NCBI GenBank assembly: GCA_944739405.2 | Contig: OX123188.2 | Span: 68,095,251 to 68,159,250 of the forward strand | Length of the DNA: 64,000 bases | Direction: 5' to 3' | Origin: Euclidia mi | Lineage: Eukaryota > Arthropoda > Insecta > Lepidoptera > Erebidae | Shown here: positions 1 to 10,596 of the stretch, piece after piece | Layout: each line of letters opens with the position of its first letter | How positions within the stretch are numbered: the stretch's first letter is position 1 | Position numbers and translations under genes: made by a program | Notes under the pieces: model-generated | The model's input: only the letters and a program-made list of their open reading frames with translations | What the model was told of the DNA's origin: nothing | Database searches by the model: none

Positions 1-2
1 TA

Positions 3-815
3 GCAAGTTTATCGCAATCTTTAGCTCTAATTAACCGTGATCTGGCACTGATCAACAGCTGGAGCAATTCCTTTGGACTCAAAGTGAACCCCACGAAAAC
101 CCAAGTCACTGTTATTGGTAGTTCCAGAATGAAATCAAAAATCGACTGGTCTTTACTGCCTCCAGTTATTTTTGATGGCACTACTATTCCGATACAGGAT
201 AAAGTTAAAAACTTAGGTCTCATTATAGACTCAACTCTGTCTTGGGGTCCGCAGATCCAAGAAGTGAGTCGGAAAGTGTTTGCCTCAGCAGGTGCACTAA
301 GAAGACTAAGGAACTTTCTGCCCACTACCACCAAAATTGCGCTAGTTAAATCTCTTTTGCTGCCCATTATTGATTATGCAGACGTCAGCTACCTAGATCT
401 CGCCGAAAACCAGCTAGATAAACTTGAGCGACTTCAAAATTTCTGCATACGATTCATATTTGGATTACGCAAATATGATCATGTTTCACAATTTCGAGCC
501 CAACTCAAGTGGTTACCTATTAGACATCGTCGGAATGCTCACGTTTTAACTTTACTATACAATATATTGTTTAACCCTTCAACACCATCCTATCTTAAAG
601 GAAGATTCGAGTTCCTTCATGACACGCACAATCGATATTTAAGGTCATCAGAAAACTTACGACTGAAAATGCCGGCACATTTCACAGCATTCTATGATAA
701 TTCTTTTTCTGTAAAGGCTGTTCGCTTGTGGAATGCATTGCCTCTAAACATAAGGCAGGCACAGACGGTTACTTCATTCAAAGCTTTAGTTAAAGAACAT
801 TACCTGTCCGTTTAA
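3..815 (+). pseudogene. LINE reverse transcriptase, C-terminal part, cut by window edge
   Basis: The reading frame is open from the window edge (first full codon at base 3) to a stop at 813-815, so the element continues to the left. The protein is the post-catalytic (thumb and C-terminal) part of a non-LTR retrotransposon pol: it holds the VNPTKTQV stretch, the LGLIIDSTLSWG block and the C-terminal AVRLWNALPLNIR block seen in CR1/Jockey-group LINEs. It aligns along its length with the C-terminal half of the ORF at 3370-5049 (shared LKWL-IR-RR, YDHVS and NLRSS-like blocks), so both belong to one family. No catalytic aspartates are in view. The exact clade is not decided. It ends in a 3' region with a hairpin and a (TAAA)n tail. 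Confidence 0.8.
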
Positions 816-1366
816 TTTATTTCCTATTCTAAAAATATGTATTTAGTATTATGCACAAATTTATCTAGATATGTATATATATGTTATTAATGTATTAGTA
901 TATATATATATAGGGTGCATAGGGTTCCCACCAAGAACTTAGGGTCCCAAGCCAACCTCACCTGCAAGTGGTGCACCTGCCGATCAACGGACGAGGCTCT
1001 GGCAAACAAAATGTCCCAATAAGCGGCAATAGGCTCGCCACCTATTACGTGGGATCGAAACACTGGCGAAAAGTGGGCGTTTAATATGCCTCTGCCTACC
1101 CCTTCGGGGAAACAGGCGTGAGTCTATGTATGTATGTATGTATGAATATATATGTATTGTATAAATGTATAATATGCTTACAGTATAAATATTATAAAAT
1201 TGGTACACCTACAACTACCACTTCTTTCCCTAACAATATCTCCATCCAAAGGTTGCCTGGTCGAGATCGCTTTAAGCGATAAGGCCGCCCTTTGTACTTT
1301 ACCTAATATATAAGATTTCTATAATGTTGATACTGGTGTACAATAAAGTTTAAATAAATAAATAAA
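816..1366 (+). repeat. LINE 3' end with terminal hairpin and (TAAA)n tail
   Basis: Non-coding 3' region of the preceding LINE. A short hairpin (ATCGCT at 1266-1271, loop TTA, AGCGAT at 1275-1280) is followed by the conserved AAGGCCGCC box, an AATAAA at 1342-1347 and a tail of TAAA repeats up to 1366. The same layout closes the related LINE at 3370-5412, with a hairpin of different sequence but equal shape. The middle of this region (about 925-1158) looks like a separate inserted RTE tail. Confidence 0.7.
925..1158 (+). mobile_element. RTE-like 3' tail fragment ending in (TATG)n
   Basis: A block ending in CTGCCTACCCCTTCGGGG, AAACAGGCGTGAGTC and a run of TATG repeats. The same ending closes the RTE-type coding fragments at 37349-37746 and 41630-42027, where it follows the codons for SAYPSGKQA. 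It therefore looks like a 5'-truncated RTE 3' end, or a non-autonomous element using one, inserted in the 3' region of the LINE. The left boundary is uncertain. Confidence 0.4.
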
Positions 1367-3340
1367 TTCCAGACAGTGTTGTAGCAGCATATATGTATAG
1401 TTTATCTAAACGTGGCATTGAAGGTTGGGTTTTTTACTGGCAAAATGGTCATCTGTTGTCTTCTGGTCCTATGGCAGAACAGTTTTGTTGTAATTATTAG
1501 GTACTCTATTTACTTCAAGAATAACTGAATCTCAATGTATATTATAAAATACAATTACTTAACGATAAATAATGTATTTGGTCAATTGATTTCTACAATC
1601 AGGGCGCAGACAAGCCGCAAAAGGTAGTCCTAAGTACCTAGGTACATATAGCACACTGACGCTTACTATTTAATTACACTATTACACGTAGGGTTCCACT
1701 TTTGACACCACATTCGACTCATTTTATTTAAATGAGAATTATATTATATATACTCGTATATTTCGTATACGCGTAGTCTACATATAAACACTCCGGTGCC
1801 GACGCCAATAAAATGGATGGCGCAGAATACCAGTGTTGCGCCTTAGTAACCGCAACGTATACTGAGCGTTGTCCATTTTCTGGCACTGATGAGACACACA
1901 CTTTCACGTCTTATTTAAAACTTAATTTATGAATAAATTTAAATGATTATAGATTGTCAACACTGCTCACTGACAATAATTTATTATTGTTTATCAGCAC
2001 CGTTTTCGCCTTCTATCGATTCGATTGGTCGGCCGGGTACGCATAGGGTTGCCAGTGACCAGCAATAATATTCTACCAACTGAAATAATATGTTACTTTT
2101 GTGATTTTATTTTCTGTTTTAATTTAGTTTTTTAAAGTGTGTGCCATTGGTGACAGAAATAAATACTTTTTTTTTGTCTTTTCTTGTTACCTAAATATCT
2201 ATTTGTAAGAATCACACTATATTTGCATAATATGATCACACGTATAGGCAGAGTGTAGGTAAGAAGCAAACCGCGCATTATGGCTTTTATTTTAAAATTA
2301 CCGACAGTGATGGATGACGGCTGCCTACATAATTCATTTATCTGCGATTAAGGATCGGCCGCCACCCGCCTAATGCTTGGCTGCTTCGTCAAACTAACTA
2401 TAAATTGACACGTTAAAATGTTGTTACGCTAACGTCTTGCAACGTCGCCGTCGATATTCAGTTTGCAGGCGCTGCTTAATAACTATGAGTTATAGTGGGT
2501 GTAATGCGCGTGTTTATGTAATCAGTGGAACGTGAGGCGATAGGCAAGTTACGATCTCTAATATCTAACATACGTAGTAGGTGCATACAGATTATGCACA
2601 GAATTTTATTCCAAATATATTATATTATAACAAAATTATTTATATTTAAACACGGCCGGTGACTACAATAGTTAAATTGCCGATAGAGATCTCTCATCTC
2701 CGTGCGCCAGTTACTTAATCGTATATATGTATAACATAACATACATGTTATGTATCGTATAACATACGCTTGTGATTATCTAGCGTAGAACGTAGGTAGG
2801 TATAGTGGCGATAGGGGTATTTGATGCTAGATTACCTAACTAACTGCCATGAGTGGTTTCACTCCCGTAATTTCTGGATTTCGACAAATACTCCACCTCT
2901 GGGCAAATGAACATGAGTTAAACTAAACGCACCTTTTGTCATAGGTATACGTATTGTAAGGCTATGATCCTTATTAATACTTTATTTTTTATTTCATTTT
3001 CGTCATTTTTCAAACAAGTGATGCCAATTCTTAGTACGTTAATAAATAATTAACGTCCCCGTACCTAACACTGAAAGTTTATTTTAGCACTGTTCTGCGA
3101 ATTGCTAGGTACTATTTTTCTAAGAACGGCCAGGCCTAGGAACAAATCAGCGGGAATACCCGCTGCCATATAAATTATGCGCCATATCACTAGAAACAAC
3201 ATTCATATTTTTATATGCAATCAAAAGTCTGAAAGTAATTGATAGCGAACCGGGGGCCATAAATTATAATCATATTATAACGTTAACTTTATTCAAAACG
3301 ATACATTTTCACATCTTCAAGAAACATGTAAAAGTAAAGC
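1367..3340. other. No gene recognised
   Basis: AT-rich non-coding DNA between two LINE copies. No long open frame, RNA gene or terminal repeat was found. A short inverted repeat around TATAACATAACATACATGTTATGTA lies near 2728-2760. Confidence 0.5.
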
Positions 3341-3369
3341 ATAGTTTTGATCTCCAGTGGACAATTGGT

Positions 3370-5049
3370 TTGGATGAAATCAATAAACATTTCTCCACGT
3401 CCAATTATTTGGATCATCCTACCAAGTGTCACACGGTGAATTACTTACGTAACCTCCCCCGTCTTAACATAGACCTTTTTAAATTTTCTTCAGTGACCCC
3501 GGGGGAAATCAAGAAGGCTATCCTGTCCATCAAATCCAACGCTACTGGCTGTGACAATATTAGTCGTAAAATGATCGTCCCTATCATTGATCAATTGTTA
3601 CCAGCCATTACGCATATTTTTAACTTTTCCCTCGACACCGTTGCGTTTCCCTTACTATGGCGGAAAGCTTTAGTAACTCCTTTGCCTAAGATCCCTAACC
3701 CTTCCCTCCCCAGCCACTTCCGCCCCATATCAATCCTTCCTTTCCTCTCCAAGGTGCTTGAGGCTTGTGTCCACAGACAACTCTCAAAATTCATCAGTCA
3801 GAATAACCTACTGGACCGATTTCAATCTGGATTCAGACCTGGACACAGCACATTGACCGCCCTTTTGAAGGTGACTGGTGATGTTAGGGCGGGAATGGAA
3901 GACACTAAAGTTACGGTGCTAGCTTTGGTCGATTTCACAAACGCCTTTAACACGGTCAATCACGAAATCCTATTATCCATCCTTTCTAGTCTTCAGATCT
4001 CTCCAGAGGCGCTTGAATGGTTCTCTAAATATCTCATGGGACGTCAGCAGTCGGTTCGCTACGATGAGTCTTCGTCGTCATGGTGTAACCTCGAGTCTGG
4101 CGTTCCTCAAGGTGGCATTCTCTCTCCATTATTATTTTCTATTTTTATAAATCTCCTGACCCAGAATCTTCGGTGTTCGTATCACTTGTACGCTGACAAC
4201 TTGCAACTATATGCACAGGCAGGAGTTAACAATGTCACTTCAGCTATCGATGGGGTAAATCAAGCTCTGACTGTTGTACATGACTGGTCAAAACGATTTG
4301 GTGTGGCAGTGAACCCCGCTAAATGCCGGGCCATCATCATAGGTAGTCAACGCAACATGAGCAAAGTTGATCTTTCAACGCTTCCATCTGTCATGTACAA
4401 CCATATAGCAATACTCTTCAGCCCAGTCGTTAAAAATCTTGGCTTATACATGGATAGCCACCTCAACTGGCGGGCTCAAGTTACATCTATTAGTCAGAGA
4501 GTGACAGAATGCTTGCGATCGTTGTACCGTTTGAAGAACTTCCTCCCTCCTAGCACTAAGGTAATGCTCATGCAGACTTTAATTTTCCCTATTATCGACT
4601 ATGGTGATGTGTGCTATTTTGACCTGAATGCAGACCTTCTCAACAAACTAGACCGGCTTCTCAATAACTGCATTCGATTTGTTTACAACCTTCGAAAATA
4701 TGACCATGTCTCTGAATACCGTTCCCAACTCAAATGGCTAACTATTCGTCAACGCCGTAGTTTGCGTGCTCTCACTACTCTTTTCTCTTTTCTTAACTCT
4801 CCCTGTCTTCCCTCTTATCTAAGTCCTGTTCTACAATATTTAGGCTCCAATCACGACAAAAATTTACGGTCATCTAATAATCGTCTCCTTTTGTGTCCCT
4901 CCCATAGTTCTGGGTTTGTTAACTCTTCTTTTTTCGTCCAAGCTGTCTCATTATGGAATACGCTCCCTCTCGAAGCCAGGATGGCAAACAATCGGCTCAC
5001 GTTCAAACTAAAGGCTCGAGAGTTTGTTCGGAGTAAAATGGCGGAATAA
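3370..5049 (+). CDS. LINE reverse transcriptase ORF, 559 aa, altered catalytic box
   Basis: Most of the RT and C-terminal domain of a CR1/Jockey-group LINE. In order: the fingers region with GCDNISRKM, the HFRPISILPFLSKVLE block, the QSGFRPGHST block, the first catalytic region LVDFTNAFNTVNHEIL (Asp present), the GVPQGGILSPLLF block, and then YADN where the family has YADD. The second Asp of the active site is Asn (codon AAC, one transition from GAC, at 4198-4200). The C-terminal half matches the fragment at 3-815. No endonuclease domain or first ORF is seen upstream, so the copy is probably 5'-truncated near 3340. The frame is otherwise open for 559 codons. The catalytic substitution suggests a dead copy despite the open frame. 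Confidence 0.85.
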   Translation: MDEINKHFSTSNYLDHPTKCHTVNYLRNLPRLNIDLFKFSSVTPGEIKKAILSIKSNATGCDNISRKMIVPIIDQLLPAITHIFNFSLDTVAFPLLWRKALVTPLPKIPNPSLPSHFRPISILPFLSKVLEACVHRQLSKFISQNNLLDRFQSGFRPGHSTLTALLKVTGDVRAGMEDTKVTVLALVDFTNAFNTVNHEILLSILSSLQISPEALEWFSKYLMGRQQSVRYDESSSSWCNLESGVPQGGILSPLLFSIFINLLTQNLRCSYHLYADNLQLYAQAGVNNVTSAIDGVNQALTVVHDWSKRFGVAVNPAKCRAIIIGSQRNMSKVDLSTLPSVMYNHIAILFSPVVKNLGLYMDSHLNWRAQVTSISQRVTECLRSLYRLKNFLPPSTKVMLMQTLIFPIIDYGDVCYFDLNADLLNKLDRLLNNCIRFVYNLRKYDHVSEYRSQLKWLTIRQRRSLRALTTLFSFLNSPCLPSYLSPVLQYLGSNHDKNLRSSNNRLLLCPSHSSGFVNSSFFVQAVSLWNTLPLEARMANNRLTFKLKAREFVRSKMAE

Positions 5050-5412
5050 TATCATAATGACTGTATTTACTGACTTATATATTATTATGTATATATATTT
5101 ATAATCTGCAAGTATTTATTCATATACATATATATGTATTTATATATAATTAATACGTGTATACCTATATAAATATATTTATATATTTTAAATATTTATC
5201 TATAATTTTATTTAAGTAGTAATTTTCATATATAGTAATTATTATCCAATTCCAAATAATAACTTTCTTATAGTCACGCACCTACTATCTTCTATCTCTG
5301 CATCACCCTAGGTTGACTGGTAGAGAATGCCTAAGGCATTAAGTCCGCCTATGTACCACATGTTTTGTGCTGTGCAAAAAGTTAAATAAATAAATAAATA
5401 AATAAAATAAAT
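5050..5412 (+). repeat. LINE 3' end with hairpin and (TAAA)n tail
   Basis: The 3' region of the preceding LINE. The hairpin AATGCC (5326-5331), loop TAA, GGCATT (5335-5340) is followed by AAGTCCGCC and a TAAA-repeat tail at about 5381-5412. It has the same architecture as 1261-1366 but a different stem sequence. Confidence 0.75.
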
Positions 5413-6786
5413 CTATCTAATAGAACATATAGTTACATTATTATATATATAGATAGACACACGGATAAAATCATAAGTTAAAAAGCTTATCACGTCAGTA
5501 TGATCCCCAAAGTCTAAAAGGTTATTGATCTATTAATACCAAAGAAAACTCGATCGTTTAACGTAATACACATCAACTATAGATTGCTGTGGCAACAAAT
5601 AACTTATAGAGCTAAAGGTTAGTAAACATAAAATAGAACAAAATGAAGAAAAACTTTTCAAATATATACGAAATATTGAATAAAATGTCACGTAGGTACT
5701 TCGCACTCTCGCTTTTCCGCGAAAAGTATCTACAGAATCTTATACAAAGTAATACATTTGTATAATTCACTAAATAAATAATAAATGAGTACTTCTTTGA
5801 AAAGCTTACTTTTCAGTTTATGTATATTTTATTATTTTTATGTCTACTTATCACTAGCCTGAACTGTTACTTATATTCATACCAACTTAGGCACGTTATA
5901 TAATTAGTATGCTTTCTTTCTCGCACGAAAACGTTCAATAAAATCGTATAACATGCATATACAAGCACTTAACGCTAAATACAGAAAACCCTGTACAAGA
6001 TTACCCAAGGCTCTTCAATCCTGTATCCATCGTATTGTTAATATACATATATACTACGCCAGCATTAAGAGCATAGTAGTAGTAAGTATGTGCTTGCGAT
6101 AATGTGCATGACGTGTCAGTCACATACCCTACTTGACACGCCGTATTCGCCCTGCAACTGAAGTAGTACGTACGTATGTATGTACCAAAAATTTAATCAG
6201 AGAGTTCGATTACAGTTGGTCGCGTTTAGTCAACTACACTGACATTGATTTGATAGGTGTCACCGACGGTTAACCGGATCCAAGCTTCAAAACTTTATGT
6301 GGTAATCACCGTAAACCTGTGTGTGGATCACACTATAGATAAGCAATTTTTCGCTTTGATTTATATATGTAGATCTATGCGTAGGTACGGCTTGAGAAGT
6401 TTCATTATATATTAGTAATAGTAAACTTGTAACGCCGTGTTACGAAGTGTGGGTGCCATGAATGACACTTCTTTACAAAAGGCTGGCAGATATTAACAGC
6501 GTATAGAAATCAGTTTAGCAGCATGACAGATACTGATTAAACACTGCAGATTGTTGTTCCTAATACATAATAAATTGTTATTATTTTACACAGCGGGAAC
6601 TTACAACACTAATTAATTGACTGTCCATGACATGGGATGAAAAGCGTGAACTTATCAGACAAATGTTACTTCGTGTGGTAATCAAACCCATGACACTTGT
6701 CGAAGACTTAGTGTGTGAAACTTAACTACTGTTCCTTCCGTGTAGTCAAACAATAAAATAATAATTTACAAAGCAAATTGGCTTTG
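5413..6786. other. No gene recognised
   Basis: AT-rich non-coding DNA with short TA- and TATG-type simple repeats. No coding or mobile-element signature was recognised. Confidence 0.5.
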
Positions 6787-7150
6787 CATGGCATCGATAG
6801 CCGAGTGGATATACCAACAGACTGCCATGCAGAGGGTATCAGGTTCGAATCCACGGCGCGCACAAATGACTTTTCGGAGTTATGTGCGTATTGAATTGTT
6901 AATTATCGCTTGTCCCGTGCCTCGAAGAGCACGTTAAGCCTTTGGTCCCAGTTGTCACGAAGATCTTTGACAGTCGTTACAGGGCGTCAGTACCTTCTAA
7001 AATAAACTGACACTAGTCTAAACCATGGAATATCGCTATCCCTTCGGGTTGCGGAGGTCAGACAGGCAGTCGCTCTGTGGAAAAGCTAATATTCATTATT
7101 CCGGTTAGACTAGTTAGCGGACCCCAGATTGAAACTGGTATAACGCTAAG
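6787..7150 (+). mobile_element. tRNA-derived SINE, degenerate
   Basis: A tRNA-like head carries a pol III A box (TAGCCGAGTGG, 6798-6808) and B box (GGTTCGAATCC, 6842-6852) at normal spacing. It is followed by a tRNA-unrelated body with GACAGTCGTTACAGGG, CAGGCAGTCGCTC and CCGGTTAGACTAG words that recur in lepidopteran SINEs. The body is clearly diverged and the 3' end is estimated. It cannot be a functional tRNA: the head does not fold into a full cloverleaf and is continuous with the SINE body. Confidence 0.7.
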
Positions 7151-7304
7151 AGAAAGAAGATTGTCTTTGCATGTCACGTTGTCGTAGCGCTATCTACGAA
7201 GTTTCGTAGCTTGACGACTACATTGTAGATGCTGCTACGATAGTATATCGAGTTCATCACTGAAGCCAAAGTAAACGGGACAGGAACCGCCTACTATACC
7301 GCTG

Positions 7305-8708
7305 TTGAAGTGCTGTATGCCGGATATTCGGTTCCACCAACGCGCAGTCCGTATGGCACTTCTGTCCCTCGATATCCACAAGTTGAGTGGGCCTGATGGA
7401 ATTCCCCCTATTGTGTTGAAGATCTGCGCTCCAGAGTTGGCACCAGTTTTGACACGCCTTTTTCGTCTCTCTTACTCTTTTGGCGTAGTCCCAACTTCGT
7501 GGAAGACAGCATTGGTCCGCCCGATCCCTAAAAAAGGCGATCGCTCTAACCCGTCCAACTACAGACCGATAGCCATAACCTCCCTCTTCTCGAAGATAAT
7601 GGAGTTCATTATTAACTGCCAGCTCCTTCGGTTTCTAGAGGATAATCAGCTGCTTAGTGACCAGCAATACGGCTTTCGTAAGGGTCGGACACATCGTTGG
7701 GCACAGGCGATCGAGACAAAGGGGGAGGCTTTGGCGGTCAGTTTGGACATAGCGAAGGCCTTCAATCGGGTCTGGCACAAAGCGCTTCTTTCGAAGCTCC
7801 CTTCCTATGGGCTGCCCGAGAAATTATGCGAATGGGTCACCAGCTTTCTTACAGACAGAAGCATAAAGGTCGTAGTTGACGGTGAATGCTCTGACGCCTT
7901 GTCTGTAAATGCTGGTGTCCCTCAAGGCTGCGTGCTATCGCCTACTCTGTTCCTCCTGCATATCAATGATATGTTGCTAGATAGCGGCATTCATTGTTAT
8001 GCAGACGACAGCACAAACGATGCTTTATATACCGGCCACGCCAACATTTCTCGGGAAAAAGTCATCGAGAGCCGACATAAACTTGTGTCTGAAATTGAGA
8101 CCTCCTTGGAGATGGTCTCAGATTGGGGAAGACTTAATTTGGTCCAATTTAACCCCACAAAGGCACAAGTCTGCGTTTTCACCGCAAAAAAACTGCCGAT
8201 GGTCGCATGGCCTCGTTTTGAGAGCACCCCCTTAACTGCCTCCTCCAGTATTGGAATACTTGGTGTCGACATATCGAGCGAAGTCCAGTTCCGCGGTCAC
8301 TTAGAGTGTAAGGCAAAGTTAGCCTCGAAGAAGCTTGGCGTGCTAAATAGATCGAGACGGTATTTCACTCCGGCCCACCGCTTGCTCCTTTATAAGGTGC
8401 AGGTCCGCATTTGGAATACTGTTCTCATCTTTGGGCAGGGGCACCCCAGTACCAGCTTCTCCCTCTGGACCGCATCCAACGGAGAGCCGCTCGAATTGTC
8501 GACTGCCAAGATATTTGCAATCGGTTAGACCCCTTGGCGCTGCGTAGAGATGTAGCCTCGCTATGCATCTTTTATCGCTTCTACTATGGGGAGTGCTCCG
8601 AGGAATTGTTCGGATTAATCCCTGCCGCCTCTTTCCACCATCGTTCTACGCGACAGCATTTCCATCCCCATCATTTAGATGGTTGGCAATCCACAACGGT
8701 GCGTTATT
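7305..8708 (+). pseudogene. Jockey-type LINE reverse transcriptase with frameshift and deletion
   Basis: RT of a LINE common in Lepidoptera and usually annotated as jockey-like. Visible blocks: SGPDGIPP, IPKKGDRSNPSNYRPIAI, the first catalytic block VSLDIAKAFNRVWH, GVPQGCVLSPTLF, the CYADDS box (both Asp present) and the C-terminal RLDPLALRRDVASL block. Three lesions are visible. About ten residues are missing after FRKGR (near 7685). One base is lost near 8408, so the frame jumps from the ORF ending at 8528 to the one running 8408-8737. Similarity stops abruptly near 8708, before the usual C-terminal block. The 5' part with the endonuclease is absent. A relic, sitting about 150 bp after the SINE. 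Confidence 0.85.
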
Positions 8709-8737
8709 GTTTATGCGATAAAATCCGTAAACAATAG

Positions 8738-10380
8738 TTTAATTTCAAAGCTAAATGTTTATAATAATAGAGCACAATTACTATTTCCATATCGTTAAAA
8801 GCATAGAGGCATTATTTTTGTAGCTTTTTCATAGCATTTGTTGGAATTATGTCACAATTCTACCAATAGCTAGGAATGTCTAAGTTCGTATCTGTCGGTA
8901 AAATTGTTGAGACGAATATTATAACTAGATAGAACGCTCGCACTAGGTCAAGTAGCTCGTCAAAACCGCTTTATCACCCAGCTCTAACAAATAGGTAATA
9001 GATGAGCGCGCGCAATCACACTTCACACCTTCGTCCTATTTCCAAATACACGACCGTGTTCTAAAGAACCGTATTGCAACTCCACAAGGTACATAAACAC
9101 AGTCTTCAGAATATAGTGCAACGATATCTCGGTGTCTGTAATAAAGCTCGGTGGCGTCGTCACGTCATAAAACGGAAAAATACATCGTCTGCAACTAGAT
9201 CTAGCCTCATTCCACCCCGTAATACTACCACCCATATAATTGGTTGATGCAAATGCGCTCCGGTGCACTTTCTTTGACATTTTTATTATGGCCTGGAAAG
9301 AGTTAATACCGTTTTATGTAAAACGCTTTAATCGGTTTAATTTCATCTTATTCCGCCTTTATTAAATGCGTTTATTCATAAAAATAACTCAGCTGGCGTC
9401 ATTTACTTGCACGTCTTTTTTTGTAACTGTAAGACGTTAATATAGAGCTCGGGTTGCTTGCCGCAGTGTAAACATTAAAACCTACTGGGAAGTAGGCGAC
9501 GCGTTCAACTTTAGATCGAATATTGACAGAGTCCCAGAAACAGCGCCCCGGGTACGTAATTATTATGTAATGTACGAACTTACACAGCCATCTTCGACTG
9601 TAACCGTTTGATTATTGCAATGGTTCCAGAGATATGAATTCTCATCAGCCTAAATAAAATTAATATATTTTATTTTATTTTACTAAAACAACGATAGGTA
9701 TGAATTATGGGGTTGATTAAGAATATTATTTTATATCTATAGGCTTCAAGATATTGAAACTCCGTTGCAGAAAAAGTCGTGTTGCACAGAACTCATGTAA
9801 TAATGCGCCAGATATTGATCAATTTGGGTCAAGATCGAGACCACTAGTACACCTAGCGTATACATCAAAGTATGAGTAGCCAGATTTTTAATTAAATTAC
9901 ATATTATGCAATGTGTACTTTGACCACCTGTTTGAAAAACATTCTGTTACGACACAAACAAGCTGTCAACTTATCTACGTATACTAATACATACGTTTTA
10001 TCTGATTTATTCTTACAATAAATGAAGTAAAACAGTTCACCGAACTTTTGAAACGAACAAATAAGGGGGAACTTTTATTTAGTAGCATCTTGAATCATAT
10101 ATGAAGATATTATCGTAATATTCTATGTGTCAGCAGATGTAAATCGTAAACTAGAATGATAAAGTTCATGATCAGTGCCGTAGATGCTACACGCAAACGT
10201 AATCAAAGTCAGATATTCATTTGTTACAATTCAATAACATTCAAAACAGAATTGGAAGTTGGTAACTCGAATTTGTCTGCGCGCCAATTAATCTGAAACT
10301 CAAAGCGAAAAGAAATCCTGAGCGAGGTGACGTAAAGTCGAATGAAGCTTTGTGCCAAAGAGTTGTGATGAAAGTTGTTA
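8738..10380. other. No gene recognised
   Basis: Non-coding AT-rich DNA. The short open frames here show no family signature and no codon pattern that I can support. Confidence 0.5.
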
Positions 10381-10596
10381 TAGCAGGAAGGTCGGTGTAG
10401 CTGGGGTGGCTGCTTGTCGCTCGGTCGCTCCGCCGCGCTGCCAAACTTGCGCGGTCGGCGAGCATTTATTGAGCGGAAAGGGAGCGAGGCGAGGCGGCCA
10501 GTCGACGACTACCCGCCACGCGCCGCCACCACCGACCACCTCGCTGCCCAACTTTATTTTGTTTTAAAGTTTCGCCTTCACTTTTTGTAATAACAG
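10381..10596 (+). other. CpG-rich block ending in a splice donor: possible non-coding first exon
   Basis: A GC- and CpG-rich block in an AT-rich setting (about 10395-10545). It is preceded by a TGACGTAA word (about 10328-10335) and ends in a good 5' splice site, AACAG followed by GTAGGT at 10597. This is the layout of a host promoter with a 5' untranslated first exon. No protein similarity was recognised and there is no downstream exon in view, so this is a suggestion only. Confidence 0.3.

Noticed and set aside
6787..6860. A tRNA gene
   Set aside because: A and B boxes are present, but the head is continuous with a SINE body and does not form a complete cloverleaf.
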